Positions 48,001 through 61,253 are shown, counted from the first letter of the stretch. The stretch is 64,000 bases of DNA from Trileptium ribeirensis (GCA_030248225.1 JASANE010018429.1:38549-102548); one strand, 5' to 3'. A program made the numbers and translations. The notes: generated from the sequence alone by a model not told the origin.

Positions 48001-48594
48001 TGTTGTCGTTATTGTCTTCTGGAGCGTTCGGATTTGGCTCTCGTTTGGGAACTTTAACCCGTGCTGCACCGTTTGCGCCCTCAGGTCCTGTAATATTTGT
48101 CCCGGGAGCCGTAGCCCGAATGGGTGTTGATGCGATAAGTGCGCCTGTTAGGTCGATGGTATTATTAGACGAGCGGTTGTTCCGAGAAGCTTAATTGTGT
48201 TCCAAGCTAGAATCGGAGAGCGAGATAGTGGTATTGGTAATATTTCGGCCGCGATTCAACGAGCCACCGTCAGGGCTTTGAGAACTAAAATAATTTTTAG
48301 TTACAAGTAGAAAACGTTAAAGTATTAGAAAGGCAAATAATAACATAAGATTGCAGATATAAAATATAAAGTGATGAAACTATGCCGATTACCAGTGAAT
48401 CTCAGTTTGGAAATAACATAAGTGGTTTTAGGGCCCTTATGTTGTTCAGCTTTGGTTGGCTTATGTTGTTCAGCCAACCAAAGCTGAACAGCATAATTGC
48501 CTAACACCACTCATGTTATTTCCAAACTGAGCGTCAGCGGCACTCGGTATAGTTTTATCACATTATATTTTTATATCTGCAATCTTATGTTAAC
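45010..48594 (-). mobile_element. Penelope-like element (EN+), decayed, inside element I copy B
   Basis: All parts lie on the minus strand. An N-terminal Asn/Pro-rich open stretch runs from about 48200 to 47945. The family-typical VFNFFDFSLNDTERLFLEKG is at about 47090. RT motifs follow: TSPDEGRGVVIL (about 46770), YSAPKVHKTGTPLRPILP (46535), GVAVGSSLGTTLANIF (about 46130), FYRRYVDDTF with the catalytic DD (about 46030) and FFMYPKYKSGLIKCLLYRAY (45838). A GIY-YIG endonuclease is at about 45420-45270 (VVYRYNCSACEGDYVYVSST, RHLTTMISEHFG). In the endonuclease the YIG box reads YVS or YVY, and the Arg usually found before the EH pair is Met. Frameshifts and stops separate the blocks. Copy A of element I gives the empty site. 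The flanks share an 11-bp TTAACATATAT (about 44999 and 48590), a likely target duplication. Confidence 0.92.
48338..48592. repeat. Large palindrome at the 5' end of the Penelope-like element (pLTR-type)
   Basis: The arms 48338-48460 and 48470-48592 are inverted copies of about 120 bp around a ~10-nt loop. They share TAAGATTGCAGATATAAAA, CTCAGTTTGGAAATAACAT and CAGCTTTGGTTGG. The same sequence as the left arm starts the other end of the element at 45015-45113. Penelope-like elements are known for such rearranged terminal repeats (pLTRs). Confidence 0.88.
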
Positions 48595-50614
48595 ATATAT
48601 GCTTATATACTTGGGATCGGGGTTAAAAGCAACGACGGCTTGTGTAAACAAAGAAGGGCAAAGAATGCGACAAGTGGGTTCCATTCCCTCAGTGATGGCC
48701 AGAGTGGGACGTGGGCCTCGGATTCGGACTTAGTGTGTCCGTCCGAGTATTTTTATATGTAACAGGTCCATTTTTGGACGGCCAAAGGGGAGGATGGGCT
48801 CCCGGGCGAGCCCATCGATAATTTTATAAAAGATTAAAGTGTTTCACGCGGCTTCCGCGGGTTCGGGTTACTCCTTTATGGGGAGTTAAGTATATATTTG
48901 TGTTGGATTCAATAAGGGGAATCCAATGATGGGTTACGCGCCTGTCGGAGCATAATTTCTATGATTTTCATAGTGAAGGGTATCCAACAGTGGGCACAGT
49001 GGGTCCGTTCCGGGCTCGAATGAAATCCTCGGTTACACGGAATTCAGAGATGCTGTTTATATATTTTTGTAATGATTATTCGTTAAATTATTGCATTTTA
49101 TGTTATTTATTTATTATGTGTACCTAGTTATTTCCTTATAAATCCGTGGATCCGGATCGGATATCCACGGCACCGGTCTCATTTTAAAGTAAATTCTCAA
49201 TTAGATATGTTCAGCTTTTAAATTGCAATTTCTCAACGGTTCCGGAGTTATGCGCCGGATCCGCTACTTTTAATTCCGAATTTTCAGAATTTTAGTTTTA
49301 GTTTTATCAGCTGACTTAGCCAGCGAAAATGAACGCTGGTAACTGTGAAAGTTTGGTCGCTGCAGTTTACCAGTGTATTTCTCAATTTTGAACACTTGTA
49401 AGTAATATTTTACTTTTCTTACTAATATTTCTCAGGAGATTTACTCATTTGCTGCTCGCTATAGAGCGGACAGCCAACACTTTTTGTGGTCCCCACTTGT
49501 GCGGACGGTCGTGACGGGTTTCCGTAGCGGCCAATCTTTTCTATCAAACATCGGGGTAAGTTTTGAGGTCCTACCACGCGGGGTAGGGCTTTTTCTATAC
49601 AGATGGGGGCGTTCGGTTGTCGTACCATCCTATTCATTCACGGGTCGGGTATGGGAAGAGTTCGCCAGACCCGAACATTCCTACCTACAAACACTGCATT
49701 TTATGCGTGAAATCGTTAACTTTCCTCTAACAATTCGACCTAATAAAAAATGAGTTACTCACGGTGATATATACCTGAACAATTACAATTACCAAGGTAC
49801 AACAAAGTATGGCGATTATCATACGAATGGCATGAGAATACAACAAAATTGCATACGGATAGGCGCTTTCATGGCCATCATCAACAAAACGAAATCAATA
49901 TAAATATGGTACGATAAACGGATATACAGTTATTGCTACAAATCGGTTTTACATGATCAACATATTCAAATTACCAATTCAAACATGTATATACGAGGAT
50001 AATGGTACTAATAGGTTCACCATAATTAATAAATTTATGTTATAACGATACAGAATAGTCATACCAAAGGGTGCCGTTATGGCAAAACAAGCCACAACAA
50101 AATAACAATAGTATTCAAATCAAATATGTATAGTTAGTGCCTTTATGGCGATACAAACGATATATAATACCACAGTTACCCATTCCTGAAATAATAATGA
50201 TATCCATACGGATCATGAAAATGTCGGCGGTGCAGACCGAAGTGTCGAAAATATCTAGTTATGTAGCGAGATCGTTGGGCCTAGTGTTTCCTGATTTATT
50301 CCGATTACGCACACACATATATATACATATATATCTGATTTGTTCGAATTTCCTATATATACTGTGATTTCTGATTTGTTCCAATTACCTACATATATAT
50401 ATTGATTTCTGATTTACTCTGTATATAGTGATTATCAAATGTGTTCCAATCACATTTGTATACGCGGGCGGTTAGGAAGGCTTCGCTTTTGTGCGGCCAT
50501 AGTTGCCGGGCTCGATTTCGGAGAGAAGATACGTAGTCGAATTCATAAATGTTGGCCATTAGACTGTGGCCAGGATTAAACTATCTCGTAATGATCCAGT
50601 ATGGATCTGTTACA

Positions 50615-53600
50615 CTTGCGATATCTCTAAGACTGAAAGATGGTTAGATCTATTTGCAAGCGAATCGTCACCTAACCTTCATTGCCGAAAATTTTTAGTG
50701 CCTGGTCGATTATGTATGCAGAGAAAACGATTAGGTTTAGGATCTGGTAGCAACAGAACTATATTTTGGTCAAGGTTGGGGCGCTCCTGTTTTAATATAC
50801 GCTTTATATAATTATAGTCGTTTTATTATCACTTGATAAAGTTGTACCTGATGGCCAGTTAGCCCTGTTTCTACTGTTTTCACAACCTGGCTGAGCGTGT
50901 CTGACTGGCAAAATCAACTTCATATACATGTCGTACTCGTACTGTCATGAGTACTCCACAGAGAATAAAGCAATGCTACGCGGTAATTGAAACAGTATTT
51001 TCCTGATCTGCAAAAACGTTACAGCTTGCTTACTTTCGTAGCGCTATCGGCACGATGAAAATTTATTAAGGTAGGATCGCTCCCGTTTCTGGTACCTCCT
51101 TAATTACTATCGCTATGCTCTTGCGATTTTGTGAAACAGTACGCCCTAAACGCCCTGTTCGCTTGTGAACCCCAAGTAATCAATTTAGTAGATCAAACCC
51201 ATCATCATTACGTAGGTTTCTGAAATTACCCATCGTACGGGCGATGTCACATAATTCTAAAAACATCGTCTCAACCTATGATGGCCTAATTAGGAATTTG
51301 CGTTTTTCGTGTGGGGACGCGTCCACGACAATGCCACTAAGACGCAAACCTAGTTCAAATGAGTGTATTGTGCGCGATGGTTTCTCCCCAAACTTTGACC
51401 GGACTTATACGAAATTTTGCCCGTGTCTCCGTAGTCCCTGTAGTGTATTTCTAATTAGTCCACAACTACAGGCTAAATAATTTTAGCGATCGGACCTGAA
51501 ATCGCCTGTCGTGCTTTAGAACATGATTTTCTATAGTTTCTTTCTCTGGTCGCTTTGTTTTTTATATCACTACTGTTTCCGGGCTCATGTGTAGACATAC
51601 GGTGACTTTCAAACACTGTCAATAATATATTTGGTTTACGACAACTGCCTATCAGGTAGTTAAATAGCAATTGCTCTTGTGGGAGTAAGGAGACAGAGGC
51701 CAATGGGCGGTACAAACAAAACTTAAAATTCAGCGACTCACTCGCTCCCCAAAAATAAGCTTCCGTCGAACATGCGTCCGAAAGCTTTCCTGCGTTCGCC
51801 CACATTTTAGAATTTTCTAGTTGCAATTTTAGCTTGAATTTCAACAATGTCATCAGGGCCACAACATTCCTGATGACGTAGGCTAAGATTTTGACTGCTA
51901 GGCACTCTGTGAGGTCAGCCCTAACTCTTTTAAGAGAAAATGTTTTGTAGGTGAGCTATTCTGCATCTTGCCTTGCTTTAGATCAACTCGCAATTTATCC
52001 GCATTATGCGACTGGTAATTCGAACCCTGATGATTTACTGTCACCCGAGCTGATATCGAGTGCGAACAAACTGTTCATAACTCACTGTATAGGCTAACTA
52101 ATGCATCATGTGACTCAAACAACTTGAAACTTGCCACCACTGCATAGTGCTGTGCGTGGCACAAGTACATTAAAGATTTTCGCTACGAAAGGCTTACACT
52201 CGAAGTTATCTCACAATTAGGAGTCAATGACGTCATAAATGTGACAATTTGGTAAGGGCCATTTTTCGCCTTCGAGTTAAAACTGCTCGGCACTTGATTT
52301 TAAAACTCAGGTCGCTTACACTTGCCAGCTATACTATTTTTAACTCGCTTAGAGATGTCCCAATTTCATCACATTCCAGGATGTTAGAAACCTACCAAAT
52401 ACCCTGAGTATTTGAATCTTGATGACGCCACACGATTAAGTAACTCGGAAACCGTTATTTAAAAGATGGGGGCACGATTTGAACGCTCTATTCATGTCAA
52501 TTTTCTCCACAGACTAACTCACTAGTCTTCTTCCCAGGAGTTACCTTACTAACGTACATGCTGAATTTCATTCAGAAGCGGATACGAACATATTTCCGCG
52601 ATAGTTCTGACGTTAGACTGTATTCTTACCCGGGGACGCAATCTACCCTGTCCCAATATTTTCCTAATGGCATAGCTTTGTGCACTATTGTGCCTAATCA
52701 CTGTTTTGCTGTCGTTTTGGGCTGTCGGCTGATGCGCGAGGGTAGATCGTAATTATAATTTATTCAACTTTAATAAATGTTATTTTGCCCATGTTCAATT
52801 TGATGTCCGCCTGCAGGATCTGCGACACTCTTGGACTGTCTTACGATTAGCCAATGTTGGCCCCTCATATCTAAAAGTAAATTTAAGTCAATTTGGGGTG
52901 AATTTTGACTGCTGGTAATATACGAATTGGCTCTATGCAACAATCGAGGGAACTTCAGTGGTAGACAATGTACAAAACTATACTACTTATAAATTCTAGG
53001 CTCGCCCTCTGTACTTCTGGGTGAAATTCATACTTATGCTCAGTTTAGAAACCATCTGTTAGCAGCATTTTTGTCATTTTCGAAGCATCAATACATGATG
53101 ATTCCTAATTGCTGAAGAACTCTAGAGAGCTTATTTATTGTCGTATCAAAATTTTGGCAGGCTGTATTTGCGCTAACTGATGGAAAGCTCCATTCCCCAG
53201 GGGATCGTTGAACTCGCTGTGACAAGACGTTTTGTATGAGGGTGACAGATTCACCTTACGGGTGGGTAATGTAAAAATGGTAAAGTGTTGAAAATAGAGA
53301 GAATTTCGGTAAAGATGGGGCGCTACTATCGGTTGTCCTCGGTTAACGGGGTGTCCGACAGAGACCTTCCGGATATTTTTGAAGACGTCTCGACAGGGTG
53401 AATACAATGATTTGCCTACTTTCGGGTTAAAAATAAAATATTTTAAATTTAATGCCCACTGGTAGACACATGCTATTTTGGGGCGCAATTTGGCATATCA
53501 TAACGTACCGACGAATGATCACGTAGAGCCCCGCCGCATATCGCTGTGTTAACCAGGAACAGGCGGGTTAAATGAGGGGTCGCACTGTTCTCGTGATCAA

Positions 53601-54092
53601 GACAAAATTATTAGAACATTTCTAAATTAAAGAAAATTGTTATTAAATTCTGTGATACGTAATACTGAAGGAACATAAAACGGGGGGCAACCTTTACAGC
53701 GGCTTAAACACTAAGCGAACTGAAGCCCGCTTGGGTTCGTTGAATTCTAGCCACAAAACGACGTATAAAACTCCCACTTAGTTGACTCTATAGGGGAAAG
53801 TAAAAGGTTAAAATACCGGTGACAAGCTGATTTTATATGTATCCGGACAGAAAGTGAAACTTTTGCTGCTAGCCTTATACGAGCTAAAGAGTACAATGAA
53901 ACCTAATAGTGTTCTTAAGTTATCCTAAATATCTAGCCAATTATGCAGTTCCCGTATAAAATTCTTCATTCACCCATGAAAATGAAATATCACAAAGTAG
54001 GTGTTTTCTTGATTAATTACATTCGATATTGTTGATTTGGAGTTGCTCCTGAAGTTGTGTCATTTATACGACAAAATAAAAATTCGCGGGGT
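50615..54092 (-). mobile_element. Element II, copy 2, right part
   Basis: Homology to copy 1 resumes at CTTGCGATATCTCTAAGACT (30851 in copy 1) and continues to AAAATAAAAATTCGCGG (33527). An extra ~385 bp lies at about 50790-51175, and a further ~300 bp near 52110-52440, that copy 1 lacks. Minus-strand protein fragments agree with copy 1. Near 51840-51790 copy 2 reads LLKFKLKLQLENSKM where copy 1 has a matching LENPKM region. VHKAMPLGKYWDR is at about 52680 and FNDPLG near 53200. It is interrupted by stops and is not functional. Confidence 0.82.
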
Positions 54093-54104
54093 GCTAAAAG
54101 CCCT

Positions 54105-55250
54105 GTTCAAATAAAGCGGATAGGGGACAAATATTGTGGCCTGCGGAGCAGGAAAACTGGCATAAACTAGCCTTCCAGTTAATATGATCTGGGAAATCAA
54201 AATGCCAACACTCGTCATTGCTGCGTCAAAAGATTTGATCAACCTACGATAAGCGCCTTGTAGAAAATGACACGAGTGTTGGGTTACCTTAAATTGCAGC
54301 AGCATTAAGCATTTTAGGAAAGTATTACTTCTACGAAAAAACTAAGGATATCGCTGTAATATGTTTACAAGAAACTCATTTTAGAGACAATTTTGATTCA
54401 GAGTTGTTTGAGCGAATATTTGGTAAAAATATTCAAAGTCAGTTATTGCCTTTGAAATCCTGCAAATAGTTAAATACTGGCTGTAGTTGTAGACCTGCCG
54501 TTATATCTACCTAGCGCTATACTGCCATGCAGACGAATGGTTTTACGTACTGAAATAGCCGAACATATAATTTATATAATAAATGTGTATGCCCATGCAA
54601 ATTTTTGCGATAAGCCAGGGTTTTGTAATTCTGCTTTCGATAATATTCTGAATGATACATAGATGAGTGCTACACTGTCATGATGGCAGCAGATTTTAAT
54701 GTTGTTGAGCAGTCACCTTTGGATTGGTCGATAATCAAGTTAGAGGAGTTTCTTATACTGAAAGATTTTATTAAATATTTATGATGTATATCGCTGTAGA
54801 ACGCTAAGGGCTAAGTGTTTATACGTTTGCGTTAATTAGCACGGCAAGGTACTCACTCTAGAGTGGCTAGTGTATATGCTACTTTAAACGCTATTTGATG
54901 TTTAAAGAGCACACGGGCTGTGTAGAAATGTTTCAGGTCATACAATATATAGAGTTAACATGGACATATGACGTCATATTGAGACCAGGGATATTTTAAG
55001 ATGAACAGTCTTCTGCTAAACATTGTTCTGCTAAACGCTGAGTAACATATTTATTTCTCCAAACATTTAAAGAATTAGTCAAACGCCAGAGGACATATTC
55101 AAGTTGTGGCATGGATTTAAAAAGAAAAATATATAGTAACTTATTTTAAGGTGCTTGGTAAATATCAATCAAAACAAAGATATCTACGGAATTACTTACC
55201 TCAATTGAAGCTAAGAGTGTTGCGTACGCCGAAATGACGGATACGACGCA
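54105..55250 (+). mobile_element. L1-type LINE endonuclease relic
   Basis: The plus-strand frame contains DIAVICLQETHFRDN at about 54347. This holds the Glu of the AP-endonuclease QETH motif. Next come VYAHANFCDK (about 54580), MAADFNVVEQSPLDW (about 54683; the usual motif is GGDFN) and RQGTHSRVASVYAT (about 54842; the usual motif is SRIDR). At 55110 WHGFKKK resembles the region that follows the endonuclease. No RT core was found downstream. Stops interrupt the frame, so the copy is a truncated fossil. It starts immediately right of element II. Confidence 0.75.
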
Positions 55251-58200
55251 TGATATCATGCAAATGCCTTGTAAAATAATTGATGAATCAAATATGACTT
55301 ATCGATAGCTTCTATATCTCTTGTTGTAACAGGCACAACATATAGCAAGTTCGTTGAACATAACGTGTCAATTAGCGCATCATACCTGCACCAGTTGTGT
55401 TAGCTCGTTTTGATGCGTGGTTTTTGTTTGTATTTAGAACCTCAAATTTAGTGACTTTTATATCGGAAGTAAGTGAACTTATTTTTGGACAAGTTTGTGC
55501 GGTGTCAAAACTTTGTTCGATGTTAAACGAAACACAGACTATACACTTTAGGGCATTAACCGATTCATCACAAACGTGGTAAGTTATTTTGATTAAACAT
55601 TGGGAAACCTTTAATTAAATCACATGTCGCTATGATCTAAGCTTAAAAACTGAACGTTACAGAGTTTAAAGCAAACCCTCTCTGTTGTATCATACGCTTT
55701 AGTATCATACGCGTTCTTTTAGAAAATTCATATTGGAAACGTTACATGATAATGAAAAGTTCATATTAGCTGCAGCCGCGCGTTTTTCAACATTTTGTCA
55801 TTGTAGGAGAGCCATATAAATTTGTGATGAGCGAGACCAAATCTACAAGGGCAGAGATATGGTTAAAATTAAGGGGTAATAATCATCTAATTGACATCGA
55901 ATATAGTGGAACCATGTTGTATATAGCTATTCGATGCACGAATTTCTGCAATTTTTTGGAATCTACTGTATAGAAGCTGTGCATGGACATTTAGATTAAG
56001 GGACATTAGCACTTTAAATGTTAATCTCAATTAAGACAGTAATGCCCGGTAAAACATGAGAGCGAGATAACGGCACTCAATATTTGCATTACAGTAAACG
56101 AATGATACTTTTGACACTTTTGATTTTTTTGGTTCACGATATCGTTGAACACTAATTTGTGTAATAGTATACACTAAAGTCAAATTCGACTAACCACAAA
56201 GCATTAAAGATACTATTAAGTTATTATGTGCATACATACTTATGGGGTGGAGGGTTACCCCTCATACGCACTTTGGGTGAAATATGAGTATTATCAAAAC
56301 TGAGCTAGTAATACAGAAGTTAAAAAATAAATTACTGGTTTGATTAAGTTCATGTTTCAATTTTTAACTAAACACCGGAAAGTAAGCTCCTACAAAGGAG
56401 AGTATGTATAATTCTACAAGTTGTGTGACCAGAGACATTTAAAAACGAAATACCTATTTTCTGACCAGGGACCGCAGAGTAATTTGTTTGGAATAGTTTA
56501 TGTGCCATGCACAATAAGATATACAACTGCTTGATTGCAACAGACATAATTTAGTTGAAATATTCATATTGCACCAAGGAATCACAAAGTGGGCTCTATT
56601 GATTGTTGCACTCCCTGATTTTTCTTTGTTTTCGATAGGAAGCCGAAATTGCTAGTTTCACTGTCGCAGAGATGTGCGTTCTGTATAGCGTTGGGCAGTG
56701 CCGCCGTGAAAGCCGACGGCGGGCTGGATGGCCGAAGTTTGTCCGGACCGTCGGCCAACTGTCGTCTGTCGGCTACCGACTGTCCGACAGCCAGGGTCCA
56801 CTGTTATCAAATTTCTACCATTAATGGCCGCAAAACCTGTTAGTCACCTTTTACGTGTCTTCTGCCGGCCGGTCGTGGTCTATACGTTTAGTACTGTATA
56901 CCACGTGCGTTAAACCGAACTGCTGAACCTTTTTGATGTTAGAATCGTTATTATTACCAACATGCAACGATTTTGTCCTGCCTAGTCAGATTTAAGTAAA
57001 TATATCGTTTATTATTAAATATGCATCATTTTCAATGGTAGACCTCAACGCCGGATGTCTCCCAGCACTAATTTTCTAGTATAAAATGGCTATACTAGTC
57101 CGGATATAGGATACGGTATTTTAAGCGTTACAGTCTGCGTAAAGCGTTCATAAATAAATCGAGAAAATTTTCGAACAAGCGCTGAAGTATGTCGCAGAAC
57201 GTCAATTCGAATCATAGCAAGGAAAACTCTTTTGAAGTAGGCCCTTCGTTGGATGTTAGCCGGCCGTTATCTGTCGGCCGGCCGTTTGTTCTAGAACTAG
57301 TTCTGTAATGTTCAACCGATAAGCAATCGTAGTATTTTTAACTCTAAACATATAGAATGTTTAAACAATGTACTATATACTAATATACTATATATACAAT
57401 ATAAATTGTTTAAAACGTGAGAGAAAATAAAATACTATATACAATGTTCAAAATATGAGATAAAATGAACATGTTCGACCACCATACACTATATCACTTG
57501 CTAAGCATATTTTATTCGTTCGAAACCTAAAAAGGCGAACATGTAACACCACCAATAAGCATCAATTTAGTGGCCTTCAGGGATCTAAAAATGAGCTACT
57601 TCCATCCGTTATTTCGTTAGTAGCGGTGAATTGGTCTCAGGCTTCAGAAATTTTTACTCACACCTCTGTTTGCACGTGTTATTCTTAATATATCAAATAA
57701 ATTGCTTTATCAGCGCAGGTTAACTGATGTCTCTAAATTATCATGTTTAGCGATAGTGTAATTTAGATTGACGTGTATTATCAGATATGTGGACTTATTA
57801 GCAATAAATGTTTATGTATTTATTTTTTGCAATAAATGCAAACATTTAGACTCGATATATACTAATTTTCTTCGTTTTCTTTACGTTGCTATCGTTGAAC
57901 GTCCCATAGTCATTTATATTGCAGTTCGTGGTTTGTAGTGTAAATAATGAAAAGCGTTCATGTTAAAGAAAGCCTATGGAAACGCTAATAGTATTCCATG
58001 ATTTAATTCGAAATAAATACATGGCGCAAATTGCTATTGCGTTTGTTTGGAATTCAGAGTTGACATTTGAGCAGGATTTTAAAAATATATATTTCAATCA
58101 TTTGGCTTGTTGGTACGACAGTACTGATTTCTATATTAAAATTCGAACTCCAGGTATTGAAATATATAAATGAATTCTGTGTAACTTAATGCTAGGCGTT

Positions 58201-59897
58201 TTACACTGGAATTCAGATGCAGCAATATGTATGTAATAATTTTACAATTTTATTGTTAAAGGTAGTTTGAATGTTATTACTTTTATATAAATACAAGAAA
58301 ATAGTTCTTATGAATGCCTAGCATTTATTTCAAAGTTTAGTACTGGAATAGAAATTAAATTTTTGAATTGTGGAATTGAGGATTTGCTATATGTAAAGGG
58401 GTAATCTAAATTTTTAGTGCACATTTTTTGTACTATACACGCGACAGTGTGACATTGAATTTAGCCCGTTGAGCCAAACGTGTTTGTGCCCTAAGCATTT
58501 GAGCAATAATTTTCTGCCGTGCATAGTACGGGGCAATGTCACTGGTAAAACTTTGATCCACGAATCGGTTAGATATTTAACGCAGAAATAGATACTACCA
58601 CTTTATATTTTAAGGAGTAATTTCGGCATGGAATGTTATTATATAAGGGTAACTTTCACACTCGTAAAATCGATTAAAAATGGCGTTAACATCTACTTCC
58701 GGTGTTAATATCGGTTTTTGGCATTTGGTTAATCTCCTAAATATAATTAATGCAAGTTAGTTATGTATTTAATTGCATATTGAGCTTAGCAATTTTTGTC
58801 CGTATTCAAGTTAATTTAAAGCATATTGATAGTTAATATATTAACGCATATAAAATTTTACATAGCGATATTTTGGTAAAAATTTCAAAAACGTCACATC
58901 GATTATAGTTTTCGCTGTGAGTTGATACATGTAACAGAGCGTTAATATGCGTTCGTTCTTTACAGTTGTACCACCCGTTGCGTTCATAGTTGGATATTTA
59001 TATGATTAATGTGCTTCTGCTTCTGGTACTTTGAAAATCTATTTACAAAAGTATTATTAAACATTCTTATTTTGCGATATAGATACAGTTTAATAATCGT
59101 ATTAACACCTGATCATAAATGTCTGTGCTATTCAACCTATTCAGTTTTTCTGTACACTACAATATGGCCGGTTGTGATATCTGGTCAGGATTCCTCGGTT
59201 GTTCATCACAAGTAGCATTTGAAAATTTTACACCGTGTTTGTTCATTGACTCACGGCTGGTGGAGAAGCGTTGCTGTCTAATACTACTGGATCGTAAGAT
59301 GTCCCATACTTGACCCCTGACCGATTTCAGGGTATAATTCGACCAGGAGTTATGCATATAATGAGATAAATGAATAATTGTTATCTTTGAAATATTCTTA
59401 TTACAAATTTTTCGACAATTTACATCGTTAGTCATAAGTATCGATATGTCTTTCGGCTAAAAATCCTGCTATGGCACAAGTATAAAATGCTAGCAAATTG
59501 AAAAAATTGTATTATTGCAGAGTTTGGACTGGGAAACGGATAACGCGGCCATCGATTATGTATCTCCCCAGGGAATGTTATTATTCAAAATGGTACTTCC
59601 TAAATAATACAGTTCCTCAGAAAAATACCACTTAATCCTGAACTATCCGGAAATGCTTGAGAGTTTGTCGCTTTTTGAAATGATTCTAGCTTTCAGATCC
59701 GAAACATTTTTCGGTCGAAATGGCATATCATATATAATACACAGGAAAACTTGCGTTATATTTAAAATATATTTTTATGCATAATGGCGCAAATTTTGCA
59801 TATGCTTTGACTCTTAACATTCCGCCGCGATTACACATATTTATTGCAGGACAAAACAAAAATACAAAGTTTAGTACATCTCAATAATGTGTTAAAC
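55251..59897. other. Long stretch without supported gene
   Basis: AT-rich with short frames. A GC-rich palindromic patch lies at 56690-56890 (CTGTCGG..CCGACAG, GCCGCCG..CGGCGG), and a second at 57255-57300 (two inverted CGGCCGGC blocks); together these may be the ends of a small DNA transposon. A 65-codon frame at 57976-58173 and two exon-like segments at 59518-59606 and 59849-59900 (each after TTATTGCAG) are not supported by any recognisable family. Confidence 0.45.
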
Positions 59898-61253
59898 GCA
59901 GGTTATATTAAATATGTTAATGCAGTTGACGCAGCGTGGCTAAACATGAAATATACTTATTGTGCGCTCTGCGGCCTGTCCAGAATGAGAAACATTGCGA
60001 AATTAATTCTGCAGGTTATATTTAATATGTTAATGCAGTTGACGCAGCGTGGCTAAACATGAAATATACTTATTGTGCGCTCTGCGGCCTGTCCAGAATG
60101 AGAAACATTACGAAATTAATTCTGCAGGTTATATTTAATATGTTAATGCAGTTGACGCAACGTGGCTAAGCATGAAATATACTTATTGTTCGCTCTGCGG
60201 CCTGTCCAGAATGAGAAACATTGCGAAATTAATTCTGCAGGTTATATTTAATATGTTAATGCAGTTGACGCAACGTGGCTAAACATGAAATATACTTATT
60301 GTTCGCTCTGCGGCCTGTCCAGAATGAGAAACATTGCGAAATTAATGCTGCAGGTTATATTTAATATGTTAATGCAGTTGACGCAGCGTGGCTAAACATG
60401 AAATATACTTATTGTACGCTCTGCGGCCTGTCCAGAATGAGAAACATTGCGAAATTAATTCTGCAGGTTATATTTAATATGTTAATGCAGTTGACGCAAC
60501 GTGGCTAAACATGAAATATACTTATTGTTCGCTCTGCGGCCTGTCCAGAATGAGAAACATTGCGAAATTAATTCTGCAGGTTATATTTAATATGTTAATG
60601 CAGTTGACGCAACGTGGCTAAACATGAAATATACTTATTGTTCGCTCTGCGGCCTGTCCAGAATGAGAAACATTGCGAAATTAATTCTGCAGGTTATATT
60701 TAATATGTTAATGCAGTTGACGCAACGTGGCTAAACATGAAATATACTTATTGTTCGCTCTGCGGCCTGTACAGATTGAGAAACATTGCGAAATTAATTC
60801 TGCAGGTTATATTTAATATGTTAATGCAGTTGACGCAACGTGGCTAAACATGAAATATACTTATTGTTCGCTCTGCGGCCTGTCCAGAATGAGAAACATT
60901 GCGAAATTAATTCTGCAGGTTATATTTAATATGTTAATGCAGTTGACGCAACGTGGCTAAACATGAAATATACTTATTGTTCGCTCTGCGGCCTGTCCAG
61001 AATTAGAAACATTGCGAAATTAATTCTGCAGGTTATATTTAATATGTTTATGCAGTTGACGCAACGTGGCTAAACATGAAATATACTTATTGTTCGCTCT
61101 GCGGCCTGTCCAGAATGAGAAACATTGCGAAATTAATGCTGCAGGTTATATTTAATATGTTAATGCAGTTGACGCAACGTGGCTAAACATGAAATATACT
61201 TATTGTTCGCTCTGCGGCCTGTCCAGAATGAGAAACATTGCGAAATTAAATCT
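59898..61253. repeat. Minisatellite: 12 tandem copies of a 113-bp unit
   Basis: Units start with GCAGGTTATATTTAATATG at 59898, 60011, 60124, 60237, 60350 and so on every 113 bp up to 61141. Copies are almost identical, differing at a few recurrent sites (GCAGCG/GCAACG; TGCGCTC, TTCGCTC or TACGCTC; AATTCTGC/AATGCTGC). The period is not a multiple of three, so it is not coding. The low divergence points to recent amplification or ongoing homogenisation. Confidence 0.97.

Larger units (their letters stand above)
40759..50614. mobile_element. Element I, copy B, inserted into element II copy 2
   Basis: Colinear with 1585-9746. The ends are TGTATAACAGA on the left and TCTGTTACA on the right. The four bases CTTG stand on both sides (40757-40760, overlapping the first two bases of the element as drawn, and 50615-50618) and occur once at the empty site in element II copy 1 (30851-30854). 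The insertion therefore made a CTTG target duplication, or a 2-bp CT duplication if the element starts at TGTATAAC. Compared with copy A it lacks about 0.85 kb near its left end and the 0.8 kb hairpin-arm block. It carries the Penelope insertion at 45010-48594. At 42771-43089 a ~160-bp unit (AAATTCCTGGA(A/G)(G/T)) is tandemly duplicated. No recognisable protein is encoded. Confidence 0.85.

Noticed and set aside
59518..59606. Exon-like segment after TTATTGCAG (translation SLDWETDNAAIDY)
   Set aside because: The acceptor is plausible and the frame stops after 28 codons, but no family is recognisable and no partner exon fits.
59849..59900. 53-nt exon-like segment between TTATTGCAG and GCAG|GTTATA
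   Set aside because: The apparent donor is the first bases of the minisatellite unit, which recurs 12 times, so the junction is probably fortuitous.
59898..61253. CRISPR-like array
   Set aside because: Units are contiguous 113-bp repeats without unique spacers, in a eukaryotic genome.
59898..61253. Pol III B box in the 113-bp unit (TTGTTCGCTCTGC)
   Set aside because: It deviates from the B-box consensus at key positions and has no A box at the right distance.
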